Part shown: positions 45,197 through 54,222 of the stretch, piece by piece
Numbering within the stretch: position 1 is the first letter of the stretch
Layout: each line of letters starts with the position of its first letter
From: Vogesella urethralis
GTDB taxonomy: Bacteria > Pseudomonadota > Gammaproteobacteria > Burkholderiales > Chromobacteriaceae
NCBI RefSeq assembly: GCF_007644045.2
Contig: NZ_VMDW02000042.1
Location: 1 to 54,222 of the forward strand
Direction of reading: 5' to 3'
DNA length: 54,222 nt
Translations under genes and position numbers: made by a program
The notes under the pieces: model-generated
What the model was told of the DNA's origin: nothing
Seen by the model: only the letters and a program-made list of their open reading frames with translations
Databases searched by the model: none

Positions 45197-47350
45197 ATGA
45201 CGCCAGAGAACGCCTCCCCCATCGACTACAACGCCCTCGTTGACGCCGAGGCCGAGGCGTTATTCGAAGCTGCGTCACGCTACCTGAAAGCCGAGGACAT
45301 CCAGCTGCTGCGCCAGGCCTTCGTCACCGCGCGCGACGCGCACGAAGGCCAGACCCGCAAGAGCGGCGAGCCGTACATCACGCACCCGCTGGCAGTGGCC
45401 GGCATCCTCACCGAATGGCGGCTGGACGCCCAAGGCCTGGCAGCGGCGCTGATGCACGACGTGCTGGAAGACACCGGCGTCACCAAGCCCACGCTCACCG
45501 ACCAGTTCGGACGCACCATTGCCGACCTAGTGGATGGCCTGTCCAAGCTGGAAAAGCTGGAATACCAGACCAAGGAAACCGCACAGGCGGAAAACTTCCG
45601 CAAGATGGTGCTGGCGATGGCGCGCGACATTCGCGTCATCATCGTCAAGCTGGCCGACCGGCTGCACAATATGCGCACGCTGGACGCCATGCGCGAAGAC
45701 AAACGCCAACGCATCGCCCGCGAAACGCTGGAAATCTACGCCCCGATCGCCAACCGCATCGGCCTGAACAAGGTCTACCGCGAGCTGCAGGATCTGGCGT
45801 TCATGCACCTGCACCCGCACCGCTACCACGTGCTGTCCAAGGCGGTACGCGCCGCACGCGGCAACCGCCGTGAGGTAGTGGACAAGATCCTGAAAGCGGT
45901 CAGCCAGCGGCTGGTGGAATCCAATATCGAGGCCACCATCAAGGGGCGCGAGAAAAACCTGTACAGCATCTACAAGAAGATGCAGGAGAAAAGCCTGTCT
46001 TTCTCCGAAGTACTGGACATCTACGGCTTCCGCGTCATCGTCAAGGACAACCCCAGCTGTTACCTGGCGCTGGGCGCGCTGCACAGCCTGTACAAGCCCA
46101 TTCCCGGCAAGTTCAAGGACTACATCGCCATCCCCAAGGGCAACGGCTACCAGAGCCTGCACACCACCCTGTTCGGCCCCTACGGCACGCCGGTGGAAAT
46201 GCAGATCCGCACCCGCGAAATGAACGCGGTGGCCGAAGCCGGCATTGCCTCGCACTGGATGTACAAGTCCGGCCACGCCAGCATCGATGCCGCCAAGCAG
46301 CGCACCCACCAGTGGCTGCAGAGCCTGCTGGACATGCAAGCGGAAAGCGACGACGCGGTGGAATTCCTGGAACACATCAAGATCGACCTGTTCCCGGACG
46401 AGGTGTACGTGTTCACGCCCAAGGGCAAGATCATCGTGCTGCCGCATGGCGCCACCCCGGTGGACTTTGCCTACGCGGTACACACCGACGTGGGCCACCG
46501 CTGTATAGCGGCCCGCGTCAACCACAACCTGGTGCCGCTGCGCACCGTGCTGCGCAACGGCGACACCGTGGACATCATCACCTCCACGCAGACCAAACCG
46601 AACCCGTCGTGGCTGAACTTCGTGCAGAGCGGCCGTGCCCGCTCCGGCATCCGCAATTACCTGAAGTCGCTGCAAACGCAAGACGCCATCCAGCTGGGGC
46701 AGAAACTGCTGCGCCAGGCCGCCAGCGCGCTGTCGGCGTTCGAGCCGGAAATCACGCCCGAGCTGGAAGAAGCGCTGCTGACGCGGCTGGGCGAACGCAA
46801 CCGCCGCTTCAGCGACATCCTGGCCGATATCGGCACCGGCAAGCAGTTGGCCGCCGTGGTGGCGCGCAAGCTGCTGGAGCTGTCCGGCCAGCAGGCACAG
46901 CAGGCGGCGCTGGGCCCGATTGCCATTCGCGGCAACGAAGGCGCAGCCATCCACCTGTCCAACTGTTGCAACCCGATCCCGGGCGATCAGATCGTCGGCA
47001 TCGCCAAGAAAGACCAGGGCCTGCTGATCCACCGCAGCAGCTGCCACAACGTGCAGCGCGTCGAAACCGACAAGCTGCTGGAAGTACGCTGGGAAGCCCA
47101 AAAAGACCGCATGTTCGGCGTGAACATCAGCATTCTGGCGTTCAACCAGCGCGGCGCGCTGGCCGACATCGCCGCCGCCATCTCGCACGCCTCGGCCAAT
47201 ATCGAGACCGTGGACACCCAGGACAACCATAGCCAGGACGGCTACATCCACATCCATTTCCGCCTGCAGGTAGACAACCTGCAGCATCTGGAAAAGGTGC
47301 TGGCACAGGTACAGCAAGTGGAAGTCGTCCAGCGCGCAGAAAGACGCTAG
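45197..47350 (+). CDS. spoT: Bifunctional (p)ppGpp synthetase/hydrolase SpoT
   Basis: 717 residues. HD hydrolase domain (THPLAVAGIL, LMHDVLEDTGV), synthetase domain (YSIYKKMQEKSLSF, LDIYGFRVIV), TGS (VYVFTPKGKIIVLPHGATPV), a helical region with zinc-finger-like CCNPIPGD, and a C-terminal ACT domain. Both HD and synthetase motifs look intact, so it can both make and degrade the alarmone. It is probably cotranscribed with gmk-rpoZ and followed after 4 bases by thiS. Confidence 0.96.
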   Translation: MTPENASPIDYNALVDAEAEALFEAASRYLKAEDIQLLRQAFVTARDAHEGQTRKSGEPYITHPLAVAGILTEWRLDAQGLAAALMHDVLEDTGVTKPTLTDQFGRTIADLVDGLSKLEKLEYQTKETAQAENFRKMVLAMARDIRVIIVKLADRLHNMRTLDAMREDKRQRIARETLEIYAPIANRIGLNKVYRELQDLAFMHLHPHRYHVLSKAVRAARGNRREVVDKILKAVSQRLVESNIEATIKGREKNLYSIYKKMQEKSLSFSEVLDIYGFRVIVKDNPSCYLALGALHSLYKPIPGKFKDYIAIPKGNGYQSLHTTLFGPYGTPVEMQIRTREMNAVAEAGIASHWMYKSGHASIDAAKQRTHQWLQSLLDMQAESDDAVEFLEHIKIDLFPDEVYVFTPKGKIIVLPHGATPVDFAYAVHTDVGHRCIAARVNHNLVPLRTVLRNGDTVDIITSTQTKPNPSWLNFVQSGRARSGIRNYLKSLQTQDAIQLGQKLLRQAASALSAFEPEITPELEEALLTRLGERNRRFSDILADIGTGKQLAAVVARKLLELSGQQAQQAALGPIAIRGNEGAAIHLSNCCNPIPGDQIVGIAKKDQGLLIHRSSCHNVQRVETDKLLEVRWEAQKDRMFGVNISILAFNQRGALADIAAAISHASANIETVDTQDNHSQDGYIHIHFRLQVDNLQHLEKVLAQVQQVEVVQRAERR

Positions 47351-47354
47351 CAGC

Positions 47355-47561
47355 ATGCCAAGCATCCGCATCAACGGCGAAGAGCGCCGCCTCGACGCCG
47401 CCATCATCACCCTCGCCGCGCTGGTAACCGAACTGGGCCTCACCGGCAAGCGCATCGCCATCGAGCGCAACGGCGAAATCGTACCGCGTAGCCAGCACGC
47501 CAACACCCCGCTTGCAGAGGGTGACGAGCTGGAAATCGTCGTCGCCGTGGGCGGCGGCTAA
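47355..47561 (+). CDS. thiS: Sulfur carrier protein ThiS
   Basis: A 68-residue ubiquitin-fold protein ending in the required Gly-Gly (VAVGGG). ThiF adenylates this tail, and it then carries sulfur as thiocarboxylate to ThiG for the thiazole of thiamine. It lies 4 bases after spoT and 19 before thiG. No ThiF is in the window. Confidence 0.92.
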   Translation: MPSIRINGEERRLDAAIITLAALVTELGLTGKRIAIERNGEIVPRSQHANTPLAEGDELEIVVAVGGG

Positions 47562-47580
47562 CTTAAGCAAGGGACCAAGC

Positions 47581-48375
47581 GTGCAAGACCCACTGATCAT
47601 CGCCGGAAAATCCTACCAATCCCGCCTGCTGGTTGGCACCGGCAAGTACCGCGACTTCCAGCAAACCGCCGACGCGCTGGACGCCTCCGGCTGCGAGATT
47701 GTCACCGTGGCCATTCGCCGCGTGAACCTGGGACAGAACCCCAACGAGCCGAATCTGCTGGACTTTTTGCCGAAAAACCGGTATACACTGCTGCCCAACA
47801 CGGCAGGCTGCTACACCGCAGACGACGCCGTGCGCACCCTGCGCCTCGCGCGCGAGCTGCTGGACGACCACCGTCTGGTCAAGCTGGAAGTGCTGGGTGA
47901 CCCGCATACCTTGTACCCCAATGTACGCGACACACTCAAAGCCGCCGAAACCCTGGTGAAGGAAGGCTTTGACGTGATGGTCTACACCTCGGATGACCCC
48001 ATCGTGGCGAAAGAGCTGGAACAGATCGGCTGCTGCGCCATCATGCCGCTGGCCAGCCTGATCGGCTCCGGCATGGGCATCCTGAACCCGTGGAACCTGC
48101 AGCTCATCATCGAGCAATCGAACGTACCCGTGCTGGTAGATGCCGGCGTGGGCACCGCCTCGGACGCCACCATCGGCATGGAGCTGGGTTGCGACGGGGT
48201 ACTGATGAATACCGCCATTGCTGCCGCACAAGATCCTGTGCGGATGGCACTGGCCATGAAACTGGGCGTCCAGGCCGGTCGCGAAGCGTACCTGGCCGGG
48301 CGTATGCCTAAACGCTTTTATTCGGCGACACCGAGTTCGCCACGTGAGGGGGTGATTTCTTCCCGTTCAGGGTGA
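47581..48375 (+). CDS. thiG: Thiazole synthase ThiG
   Basis: 264 residues. Makes the thiazole phosphate from deoxyxylulose phosphate, dehydroglycine and ThiS thiocarboxylate. Conserved parts are [13 protein letters not shown], the Schiff-base Lys in [22 protein letters not shown] and [14 protein letters not shown]. The start is GTG at 47581 after CAAGGGA. No TPP riboswitch is seen upstream; the pair seems to ride on the spoT transcript. Confidence 0.95.
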   Translation: MQDPLIIAGKSYQSRLLVGTGKYRDFQQTADALDASGCEIVTVAIRRVNLGQNPNEPNLLDFLPKNRYTLLPNTAGCYTADDAVRTLRLARELLDDHRLVKLEVLGDPHTLYPNVRDTLKAAETLVKEGFDVMVYTSDDPIVAKELEQIGCCAIMPLASLIGSGMGILNPWNLQLIIEQSNVPVLVDAGVGTASDATIGMELGCDGVLMNTAIAAAQDPVRMALAMKLGVQAGREAYLAGRMPKRFYSATPSSPREGVISSRSG

Positions 48376-48415
48376 TGCGCAGTGCACACAAATACCCGTT
48401 GCCACGCATCTGGCT

Positions 48416-48444
48416 TTTACAAAAGCTACAACGTTGTTTAGAAT
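48416..48444 (+). promoter_or_regulatory. Promoter of rpsU
   Basis: -35 TTTACA (48416-48421), 17-base spacer, -10 TAGAAT (48439-48444), 57 bases before the start codon. Confidence 0.75.
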
Positions 48445-48501
48445 ACTCATTTTTCTCGGGGCGGAAACGCCCCAAGCCAAAGAATCAAGGACCTCAGCTA
48501 A

Positions 48502-48714
48502 ATGCCGACTATCCGCGTTAAAGAAAACGAGCCGTTCGAAGTAGCCATGCGTCGCTTCAAGCGCGCTATCGAAAAGACCGGTCTGCTGACCGAACTGCGT
48601 GCACGCGAATTCTACGAGAAGCCGACCGCAGAACGTAAGCGCAAAAAAGCTGCTGCCGTGAAGCGCCACTACAAGCGCATCCGCAGCCAGATGCTGCCGC
48701 CGAAGCTGTACTAA
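48502..48714 (+). CDS. rpsU: 30S ribosomal protein S21
   Basis: 70 residues, [20 protein letters not shown] and a Lys/Arg-rich tail, matching bS21 along its length. It begins the rpsU-yqeY-dnaG-rpoD macromolecular synthesis cluster. A terminator follows directly, so expression of downstream genes is partly separated. Confidence 0.98.
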   Translation: MPTIRVKENEPFEVAMRRFKRAIEKTGLLTELRAREFYEKPTAERKRKKAAAVKRHYKRIRSQMLPPKLY

Positions 48715-48736
48715 GCTTTCCGGTAGCACACACAAG

Positions 48737-48761
48737 ACCGCAGGCCTGGCCTGCGGTTTTG
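48737..48761 (+). terminator. Rho-independent terminator of rpsU
   Basis: Arms ACCGCAGG (48737-48744) and CCTGCGGT (48750-48757), followed by TTT. Confidence 0.85.
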
Positions 48762-48792
48762 CCATTTATGCGCTGGCTGCAGCAGCCGCTGC

Positions 48793-48801
48793 GGCCAACC
48801 C
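48793..48801 (-). repeat. Uptake-like 9-mer between rpsU terminator and yqeY
   Basis: GTTGGCCGC on the minus strand, about 30 bases past the rpsU terminator. Confidence 0.6.
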
Positions 48802-48826
48802 CACTCTTTCCAGCCTGGACACCATC

Positions 48827-49273
48827 ATGAGCCTGAAAGCCCGCATCTCCGAAGACATGAAAAGCGCCATGAAAGCGCGCGAAACCGAACGCCTGGCCGC
48901 TATCCGCCTGCTGATGGCCGCCATCAAGCAGAAGGAAGTGGACGAGCGCGTAGAGCTGGACGATGCCGGCATCACCGCCGTGGTGGACAAGATGCTGAAA
49001 CAGCGCCGCGACTCCATCACCCAGTACGAAGCCGCCAACCGCCAGGACCTGGCCGACAAGGAAAAGGCCGAAATGGCCGTGCTGACCGCCTACCTGCCGC
49101 AACAGCTTACCGCCGAAGAAATCGACGTGATGATTGACGGCGCCATCGCCGCCAGCGGCGCTGCCGGCATGCAGGACATGGGCAAAGTGATGGCGCTGCT
49201 GAAGCCGCACATGGCCGGCCGAGCCGACATGGGCGCGGTATCCGCCCGCATCAAGGCCAAACTGGCCGGCTAA
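48827..49273 (+). CDS. GatB/YqeY domain protein
   Basis: 148 residues. The start SLKARISEDMKSAMKARETE, then LAAIRLLMAAIKQKEVDE and a C-terminal GatB-like helical part (GKVMALLKPHMAGRADMGAV) match YqeY. YqeY may act on tRNA-dependent amidation, but its role is not settled. It lies between rpsU and dnaG, a conserved position in proteobacteria. Confidence 0.93.
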   Translation: MSLKARISEDMKSAMKARETERLAAIRLLMAAIKQKEVDERVELDDAGITAVVDKMLKQRRDSITQYEAANRQDLADKEKAEMAVLTAYLPQQLTAEEIDVMIDGAIAASGAAGMQDMGKVMALLKPHMAGRADMGAVSARIKAKLAG

Positions 49274-49282
49274 CCCAGCCGG

Positions 49283-51061
49283 ATGATCCCGCAGGATTTC
49301 ATCGACCAGCTACTGTCCCGCGTCGACATCGTCGACGTGGTGGACAGGTACGTCCCGCTGAAAAAGGCAGGCCAGAACTACATGGCCTGCTGCCCGTTCC
49401 ACAAAGAAAAATCCCCGTCGTTCACGGTCAGCCCCAGCAAGCAGTTCTACCACTGCTTCGGCTGCGGCGCGCATGGCTCGGCCATCGGCTTTGTCATGGA
49501 ATACCAGGGCCTGAACTTTGTCGAAGCGGTAAAGAACCTGGCCGAAGGCCTGGGCATGCAAGTGCCCGAAGAGCGTGCCGCCAACCCCGAAGCCAGCCGC
49601 GCCGCGCGTGAAAAGCAGCTGTCGCTGGAAGGCGCCCTCACCCAGGCCGCCACCTACTACAAGCAGCAGCTCAAAAGCGCCGTCAACGCCATCGGCTACC
49701 TGAAAGGCCGCGGCCTGACCGGCGAGATTGCCGCCCGTTTCGGCCTGGGCTACGCCCCCGGCGAATGGCAGAACCTGGCCAGCGTGGTCAGCGACTACCA
49801 AAGCCCGGCGCTGCTGGAATCCGGCCTGGTGATCGAAGCCGAAGACAGCGGCCGCCGCTACGACCGCTTCCGCGACCGCGTGATGTTCCCCATCCGCAAC
49901 CAGCGCGGCGCCATCATCGGCTTTGGTGGCCGCGTCATCGGCAAGGGCGAACCCAAATACCTGAACTCGCCGGAAACCCCGCTGTTCGAAAAGGGCCGCG
50001 AGCTGTACGGCCTGTACGAAGCGCGCCAGGCCATCCGCAACGCCGGCTGCGTGCTGGTGGTGGAAGGCTATATGGACGTGGTGGCGCTGGCGCAATACGG
50101 CGTGGAATACGCGGTGGCCACGCTGGGCACCGCCACCACCGGCGAACACGTCCGCAAGCTGCTGCGCCACGCCGACCAGGTGTACTTCTGCTTCGACGGC
50201 GACAAGGCTGGCCGCAAGGCCGCCTGGCGCGCGCTGGAAAACAGCCTGCCGCAGCTGGTGGACGGCAAGGCGCTGCACTTCCTGTTCCTGCCGCAAGAGC
50301 ACGACCCGGACAGCTACATCCGCGAGTTCGGCCGCGACGCATTCGAAGCCGCACTGCGCGAGCAGAGCATTCCGCTGTCGGCCTACTTCACCCGCGAGCT
50401 GACCGCCAGCGTCGATTTGTCCAGCCCGGAAGGCCGCGCCGAACTGATCAAGCAAGCCAAACCCTTGCTGGACCAGATAGCCGCCCCCATGTTGGGCTAT
50501 ATCATCAAGAAACGGCTGGCCGAGCTGACGCAGATGGACGTCGACGAGATCGACATGCTCACCGGCCAAGCGCGCCCGGAACGCAAAGGCCGCCGCGAGT
50601 ACCGCCTGCCGCGTGACTCCAGCCGCCCGGCCAGCACGCCGATGGTGCGCAAGCAGATTCGTGATGTATTGATGAATCCTGACTGGGCACTAACAGTCCA
50701 GATACGTGAGAACCAGCAATACGAAGGCGAAATGGCCACTTTGGTAGCTATCATCGAATATATCCAGGCTAATGAGCAGCTTCCGAATATTGCCGTTCTT
50801 TCAGAATGTTTTCGACATACAGAGCATGAGCACGTCATCGACTCTGTTTTGCAAGACTCACAACTTAGAACAGAAGAGTTTTTCAGTGCTACCGACTTGG
50901 CGAAAAAAAACTTCATTCTAGGGTGTGACAAACTCATGGACCGCTACGACGACGAACTGGTCTCCACCCTCTCCAGCAAGGGGTACGAGCACCTCACTGC
51001 AGAAGAGCTACAGCTCCTGCGCACCCTGCTCACCCGCCGCATGCGGCCAACCTCAGGGTAG
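49283..51061 (+). CDS. dnaG: DNA primase DnaG
   Basis: 592 residues. Zinc-binding CHC2 domain (ACCPFHKEKSPSF ... CFGCGAHG), catalytic core with TOPRIM (VLVVEGYMDVVALAQYG, then CFDGDKAGRKAAWRA), and a C-terminal helicase-binding domain. It makes RNA primers at the replication fork. The part from about 50660 to 50940 (residues about 460-553, start of the helicase-binding domain) is near 42% GC by my count, against about 67% just before. The frame is intact. The last codons hold an exact uptake-like 12-mer at 51042-51053. Confidence 0.96.
   Translation: MIPQDFIDQLLSRVDIVDVVDRYVPLKKAGQNYMACCPFHKEKSPSFTVSPSKQFYHCFGCGAHGSAIGFVMEYQGLNFVEAVKNLAEGLGMQVPEERAANPEASRAAREKQLSLEGALTQAATYYKQQLKSAVNAIGYLKGRGLTGEIAARFGLGYAPGEWQNLASVVSDYQSPALLESGLVIEAEDSGRRYDRFRDRVMFPIRNQRGAIIGFGGRVIGKGEPKYLNSPETPLFEKGRELYGLYEARQAIRNAGCVLVVEGYMDVVALAQYGVEYAVATLGTATTGEHVRKLLRHADQVYFCFDGDKAGRKAAWRALENSLPQLVDGKALHFLFLPQEHDPDSYIREFGRDAFEAALREQSIPLSAYFTRELTASVDLSSPEGRAELIKQAKPLLDQIAAPMLGYIIKKRLAELTQMDVDEIDMLTGQARPERKGRREYRLPRDSSRPASTPMVRKQIRDVLMNPDWALTVQIRENQQYEGEMATLVAIIEYIQANEQLPNIAVLSECFRHTEHEHVIDSVLQDSQLRTEEFFSATDLAKKNFILGCDKLMDRYDDELVSTLSSKGYEHLTAEELQLLRTLLTRRMRPTSG
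51042..51053 (-). repeat. Exact 12-mer uptake-like motif at the 3' end of dnaG
   Basis: AGGTTGGCCGCA on the minus strand, spanning codons just before the dnaG stop (Met-Arg-Pro-Thr). Confidence 0.7.
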
Positions 51062-51087
51062 CGAGCTCGGTTAGTTACACGTAGCTG

Positions 51088-51096
51088 TGATATAAT
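51088..51096 (+). promoter_or_regulatory. Extended -10 promoter of rpoD
   Basis: TGATATAAT, that is TG-n-TATAAT, 38 bases before the rpoD ATG. No good -35 is seen 16-18 bases upstream, as often with extended -10 promoters. Confidence 0.65.
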
Positions 51097-51134
51097 CAAT
51101 TGTTTTTTTCGGCTTTTTTCGAGCAGGAAACCAA

Positions 51135-53063
51135 ATGGCGGCATCTCCCGACACCAAGAAACAGAACAACGAACCGGCAACCGAGCCAATGAGCCTGGAA
51201 GAGCAGCGGAAACGCCTGCGCCAGCTGATTGCTCTGGGCAAGGAACGTGGCTATCTCACGTATGCAGAGATTAACGACCACCTGCCCGAAGACGTCTCCG
51301 ACGCCGAACAGATCGAAAACATCGTCACCATGATCGGTGGCCTGGGCATCCAGGTGTACGATGAGGCACCCGATGCCGAAACCCTGCTGATGTCCGACGC
51401 CACCCCTGCCGTGGCCGACGAAGACGCAGTGGAAGAAGCCGAAGCCGCCCTCTCCAGCGTGGACTCCGAGTTCGGCCGCACCACCGACCCGGTGCGCATG
51501 TACATGCGCGAAATGGGTTCGGTAGAGCTGCTGACCCGTGAAGGCGAGATCGTCATCGCCAAGCGCATCGAGGAAGGCCTGAAGTTCATGATCCAGGCGC
51601 TGTCCGCCTGCCCGGGTTCCGTGGCAGAGGTACTGGCCCTGATCGACAAGGTAGAAGCCGGCGAACTGCGCATCGACGAAGTGATCGACGGCATGATCGA
51701 CCCCGAAGCCGACACCGCCGAAGCCGCCGTGGAATTTGCCGAGCCGGTGGTAGAAGACACCGAGCTGGACGAAGAAGAAGACGAAGACGAAGAAGACGAA
51801 GCTGTCGACGAAGCCGCCGTCAGCGAAGCCAACCTCGAAGAGCTGAAGCAGGAAGCGCTGGCGCACTTCGCCCAGGTACGCGAGCAATACACCGCCCTGT
51901 TGGCCGCGCTGGAAAAGCACGGCTTTGGCAGCAAGCAGTACAACGAAGCCCAGGCCGCCATCACCGAGCTGTTCATGGGCGTGCGCTTCTCCACCCGCCA
52001 GATCGAAAGCCTGTGTGAAAGCCTGCGCGCCAGCGTGAACGGCATCCGCAAGCTGGAGCGCGAAATCCTGGACATCTGCGTTACCCGCGTGCGCATGGAA
52101 CGCCAGTACTTCGTGAAAAACTTCCCGGGCAACGAGTGCAACCTGGCCTGGGTAGAAGGCGAAATCGCCAGCGGCAAAGACTGGTCCGACGTGCTGGGCC
52201 GCTTCAAGTACGCCATCATCGAGAAGCAGACCAAGATCGCCGACATGCAGCAGAAGTCCATGCTGAGCATCAACGATCTGAAAGAGATCAACCGCCAGAT
52301 GTCGTCGGGTGAAACCAAAGCCCGTCTGGCCAAGCGCGAGATGATCGAGGCCAACCTGCGTCTGGTGATCTCCATTGCCAAAAAATACACCAACCGCGGC
52401 CTGCAGTTCCTCGACCTGATCCAGGAAGGCAACATCGGCCTGATGAAGGCGGTGGACAAGTTCGAATACCGTCGCGGCTACAAGTTCTCCACCTACGCCA
52501 CGTGGTGGATCCGTCAAGCCATCACCCGCTCCATCGCGGACCAGGCGCGCACCATCCGTATTCCGGTGCACATGATCGAAACCATCAACAAGATGAATCG
52601 CATCAGCCGCCAGATCCTGCAGGAAACCGGCCGCGAGCCGGACCCGGCCGAACTGGCCGAAAAGATGGAGATGCCGGAAGACAAGATCCGCAAGATCATG
52701 AAGATTTCCAAAGAGCCCATCTCGATGGAAACCCCGATCGGCGACGACGACGACAGCCACCTGGGCGACTTCATCGAAGACTCGGTAACCGTAGCCCCGG
52801 CCGAAGCCGCCATGTACGCCAGCCTGCGCGACGCCACCAAAGAAGTACTGGACTCGCTAACCCCGCGCGAAGCCAAGGTCCTGCGCATGCGTTTCGGTAT
52901 CGACATGAACACCGACCACACGCTGGAAGAAGTGGGCAAGCAGTTCGACGTTACCCGCGAGCGTATCCGTCAGATCGAGGCCAAAGCGCTGCGCAAGCTG
53001 CGCCACCCCACCCGTTCCGAGCGCCTGCGCAGCTTCCTCGATAACGAACCGGGTAACCAATAA
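51135..53063 (+). CDS. rpoD: RNA polymerase primary sigma factor (sigma-70)
   Basis: 642 residues. Region 1.1 at the N-terminus, then an acidic non-conserved region ([19 protein letters not shown], about 210-230), regions 1.2 to 2.4 ([32 protein letters not shown]), region 3 and region 4.2 ([20 protein letters not shown]). Normal length and order. Housekeeping promoter recognition. It has its own extended -10 promoter after dnaG. Confidence 0.98.
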   Translation: MAASPDTKKQNNEPATEPMSLEEQRKRLRQLIALGKERGYLTYAEINDHLPEDVSDAEQIENIVTMIGGLGIQVYDEAPDAETLLMSDATPAVADEDAVEEAEAALSSVDSEFGRTTDPVRMYMREMGSVELLTREGEIVIAKRIEEGLKFMIQALSACPGSVAEVLALIDKVEAGELRIDEVIDGMIDPEADTAEAAVEFAEPVVEDTELDEEEDEDEEDEAVDEAAVSEANLEELKQEALAHFAQVREQYTALLAALEKHGFGSKQYNEAQAAITELFMGVRFSTRQIESLCESLRASVNGIRKLEREILDICVTRVRMERQYFVKNFPGNECNLAWVEGEIASGKDWSDVLGRFKYAIIEKQTKIADMQQKSMLSINDLKEINRQMSSGETKARLAKREMIEANLRLVISIAKKYTNRGLQFLDLIQEGNIGLMKAVDKFEYRRGYKFSTYATWWIRQAITRSIADQARTIRIPVHMIETINKMNRISRQILQETGREPDPAELAEKMEMPEDKIRKIMKISKEPISMETPIGDDDDSHLGDFIEDSVTVAPAEAAMYASLRDATKEVLDSLTPREAKVLRMRFGIDMNTDHTLEEVGKQFDVTRERIRQIEAKALRKLRHPTRSERLRSFLDNEPGNQ

Positions 53064-53073
53064 AGCATTTATT

Positions 53074-53082
53074 TGCTATAAT
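53074..53082 (+). promoter_or_regulatory. Extended -10 promoter of the tRNA gene
   Basis: TGCTATAAT (TG-n-TATAAT) ends 12 bases before the tRNA. A conserved -35 is not evident. The first bases after it, TTGACGCCC, resemble the GC-rich discriminator of stable-RNA promoters. Confidence 0.65.
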
Positions 53083-53094
53083 TGACGCCCTCTA

Positions 53095-53173
<79 letters not shown>

Positions 53174-53181
53174 AAGAAAAC

Positions 53182-53219
53182 AAGGACTTGCAGCATATGC
53201 TGCAAGTCCTTTTTCTTTG
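53182..53219 (+). terminator. Rho-independent terminator of the tRNA gene
   Basis: A perfect 30-base palindrome (53182-53211; arms AAGGACTTGCAGCAT and its complement) followed by TTTTCTTT. Confidence 0.9.
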
Positions 53220-53283
53220 CGCAATAAACTTGTAGGGCTATTGTAGGGGTTGGCTATCCTTTATATCGACGCCCTGCCCCCTG

Positions 53284-53692
53284 AATGACCTGTACCTCAT
53301 CAGGGCCAGAAAGAATGGCTGGTGCCACTTGGCGCTTGTGATCAACGGCGGCCCCCTCGAGCTGCGGTGCTGGCAAGTCCAAAACGACCAAGTCGGCGCT
53401 GGAACACGCGCTGATCAACCACCTTGGCTGCCTGGGCCGGGTACCGCAACGCTTCCTGCTGCGCAGCGACAACGGCTTGGTATTTACCAGCCGCAGCTAC
53501 ACCGCGCTGGTGAAAAGCTACGGCCTTCAGCAAGAGTTCATCACGCCGTACACGCCGGAGCAGAACGGCATGGTGGAGCAGGTGATCCGCACATTGAAAG
53601 AGCAGTGCGCACATCGGCACCACTTTGAACGCCTGGCGCACGCTAGCCGGGTGATTGCAGACTGGATCGGGTTCTACAACGACCGACGCTAG
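53284..53692 (+). pseudogene. Decayed IS3-family transposase (OrfB) fragment
   Basis: Two frames together spell the DDE integrase core of an IS3-family OrfB. First frame: NDLYLIRARKNGWCHLALVI (53284 on), with the first catalytic Asp at about 53287. After a frameshift between about 53350 and 53380, the second frame reads SKTTKSALEHALINHLG, then FLLRSDNGLVFTSRSYTALV with the second Asp, and ITPYTPEQNGMVEQVIRTLK with the Glu region. It stops at YNDRR, where intact relatives continue with RPHQAL. N- and C-termini are missing. It cannot be active. Confidence 0.85.
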
Positions 53693-54148
53693 GATTAGGA
53701 CTGGGGCATTCATGAGCTAGCAAGAGCGCATCAGTCACGAACCTGATCGGCACAAAACTTCTGTGATACGGCACAGCTGCGTTGTAGCTACTGAGTAGCA
53801 AGAACGCAGATGATGCTTTGTAAAATACATCAAAAACTGCTTGGACCCCACCATACGTCGTGAACAAAGCCAGTCAACAAAGCAGAAGCATATCAAGCGT
53901 GATGCATACAGAAACGCATTTAGATGCAAATGAAACCATGCAAGCAGGCATGCGGCTGAGGGCCACGATGTTTGAGATCGTTACGGCAGTGGCGGAAGCC
54001 GTAACTACCTCTTGCAGCAGCGCTGGCCCCGGCAGGTGGGATTGCTGGCAGTTTCCACACCAGGCTTCTGGAGTAGGACATTTCCATCAATCACTTTTCG
54101 GCGTCATGCCGATACCAAAGCCCTGCTCTTGGGGAGGATCCTACATTG
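53693..54148. other. Non-coding stretch between two IS remnants
   Basis: About 450 bases of lower GC than the rest. Short open frames exist but lack ribosome sites, recognisable domains and codon bias. No RNA gene or convincing hairpin is seen. It is probably debris from past insertions. Confidence 0.5.
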
Positions 54149-54222
54149 TGAATCGCCCCAGCTTCTCTAGACACTCTTGAGCCGTTGGAAATACTGCTTC
54201 TCGTACTCTACCGGTGACAGCC
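54149..54222 (-). mobile_element. End of an IS3-family insertion sequence (partial)
   Basis: The terminal sequence TGAATCGCCCCAGC begins at 54149 and matches the TGAACCGCCCCGG-like ends of one IS3 subgroup. Just inside it the transposase reading frame ends on the minus strand. The rest of the element lies beyond the right edge. A target duplication cannot be checked from one end. Confidence 0.75.
54167..54222 (-). CDS. IS3-family transposase OrfB, C-terminal end only
   Basis: The minus strand reads LSPVEYEKQYFQRLKSV and stop (54169-54167). SPVEYE is the usual C-terminal motif of IS3-family OrfB proteins. It is cut by the window edge, so intactness cannot be judged. It differs from the fragment at 53284-53692, which is on the other strand and lacks its C-terminus. 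Confidence 0.75.
   Translation of the reverse strand, partial: LSPVEYEKQYFQRLKSV

Noticed and set aside
47341-47580. TPP riboswitch before thiS/thiG
   Set aside because: Gaps of 4 and 19 bases are far too short, and no thi-box is seen.
51096-52760. 554-codon open frame opposite rpoD
   Set aside because: Antisense shadow of sigma-70; no recognisable features.
53860-54180. 106-codon open frame between the two IS remnants
   Set aside because: It has no ribosome site, no domain and mixed codon use, and it runs into the end of the second insertion sequence.

Overview
The window is a gene-dense, high-GC chromosomal segment from a betaproteobacterium. The most likely group is Neisseriales, family Chromobacteriaceae (Vogesella/Chromobacterium-like). 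This rests on overall protein resemblance and on gene orders such as gmk-rpoZ-spoT, yqeY-dnaG-rpoD-tRNA and yadGH-ibaG-murA. I cannot fix the genus by eye. Nearly all genes are core or common accessory chromosomal genes; only the last kilobase looks like mobile-element debris.

Layout. 1-330: leader and promoter of an rRNA operon that runs off the left edge (minus strand). 404-3499: argJ and recQ (minus). 3704-8545: an adhesin-E-like lipoprotein, an orphan ParA ATPase, a membrane hybrid-type histidine kinase with two PAS domains, and a response regulator fused to an RsbW-like ATPase. 8494-10743: comEC (DNA uptake channel), overlapping the regulator tail to tail. 10838-12775: rsmJ, an ABM-domain membrane protein and a thioesterase. 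12931-15208: a P450 and ABM-monooxygenase pair with a divergent ArsR-type regulator. 15313-19168: slyB, an NhaC-type antiporter, slyX and small genes. 19222-22246: an EamA transporter, then dapC and dapD of lysine synthesis. 22433-26250: the complete mlaFEDCB-mlaA phospholipid transport operon. 26369-36613: a heterodimeric ABC exporter and an AcrAB-OprM-type efflux pump with its divergent TetR repressor. 36660-39869: yadGH-like ABC-2 exporter, ibaG and murA. 40122-42101: a chemoreceptor. 42258-44118: apt with an adenine permease. 44291-48375: gmk, rpoZ, spoT, thiS, thiG. 48502-53063: rpsU, yqeY, dnaG, rpoD. 53095-53173: a CAU tRNA. 53284-54222: a decayed IS3-family transposase and the end of a second IS3-family element.

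The most striking signal is not a gene. The 9-mer GTTGGCCGC (either strand) occurs about 50 times in 54 kb, where base composition predicts roughly one. Ten copies extend to the exact 12-mer AGGTTGGCCGCA. Copies sit inside genes at the cost of otherwise avoided codons (TTG, AGG), and are enriched next to terminators and at gene ends. These are the hallmarks of a DNA uptake sequence like those of Neisseria and Pasteurellaceae, but with a different core. A comEC gene lies in the same window. The other leads are the ParA-kinase-regulator set, an AT-rich patch inside dnaG, an mla-to-murA operon apparently split by a 10-kb efflux block, and a terminator hairpin upstream of recQ with no gene feeding it.
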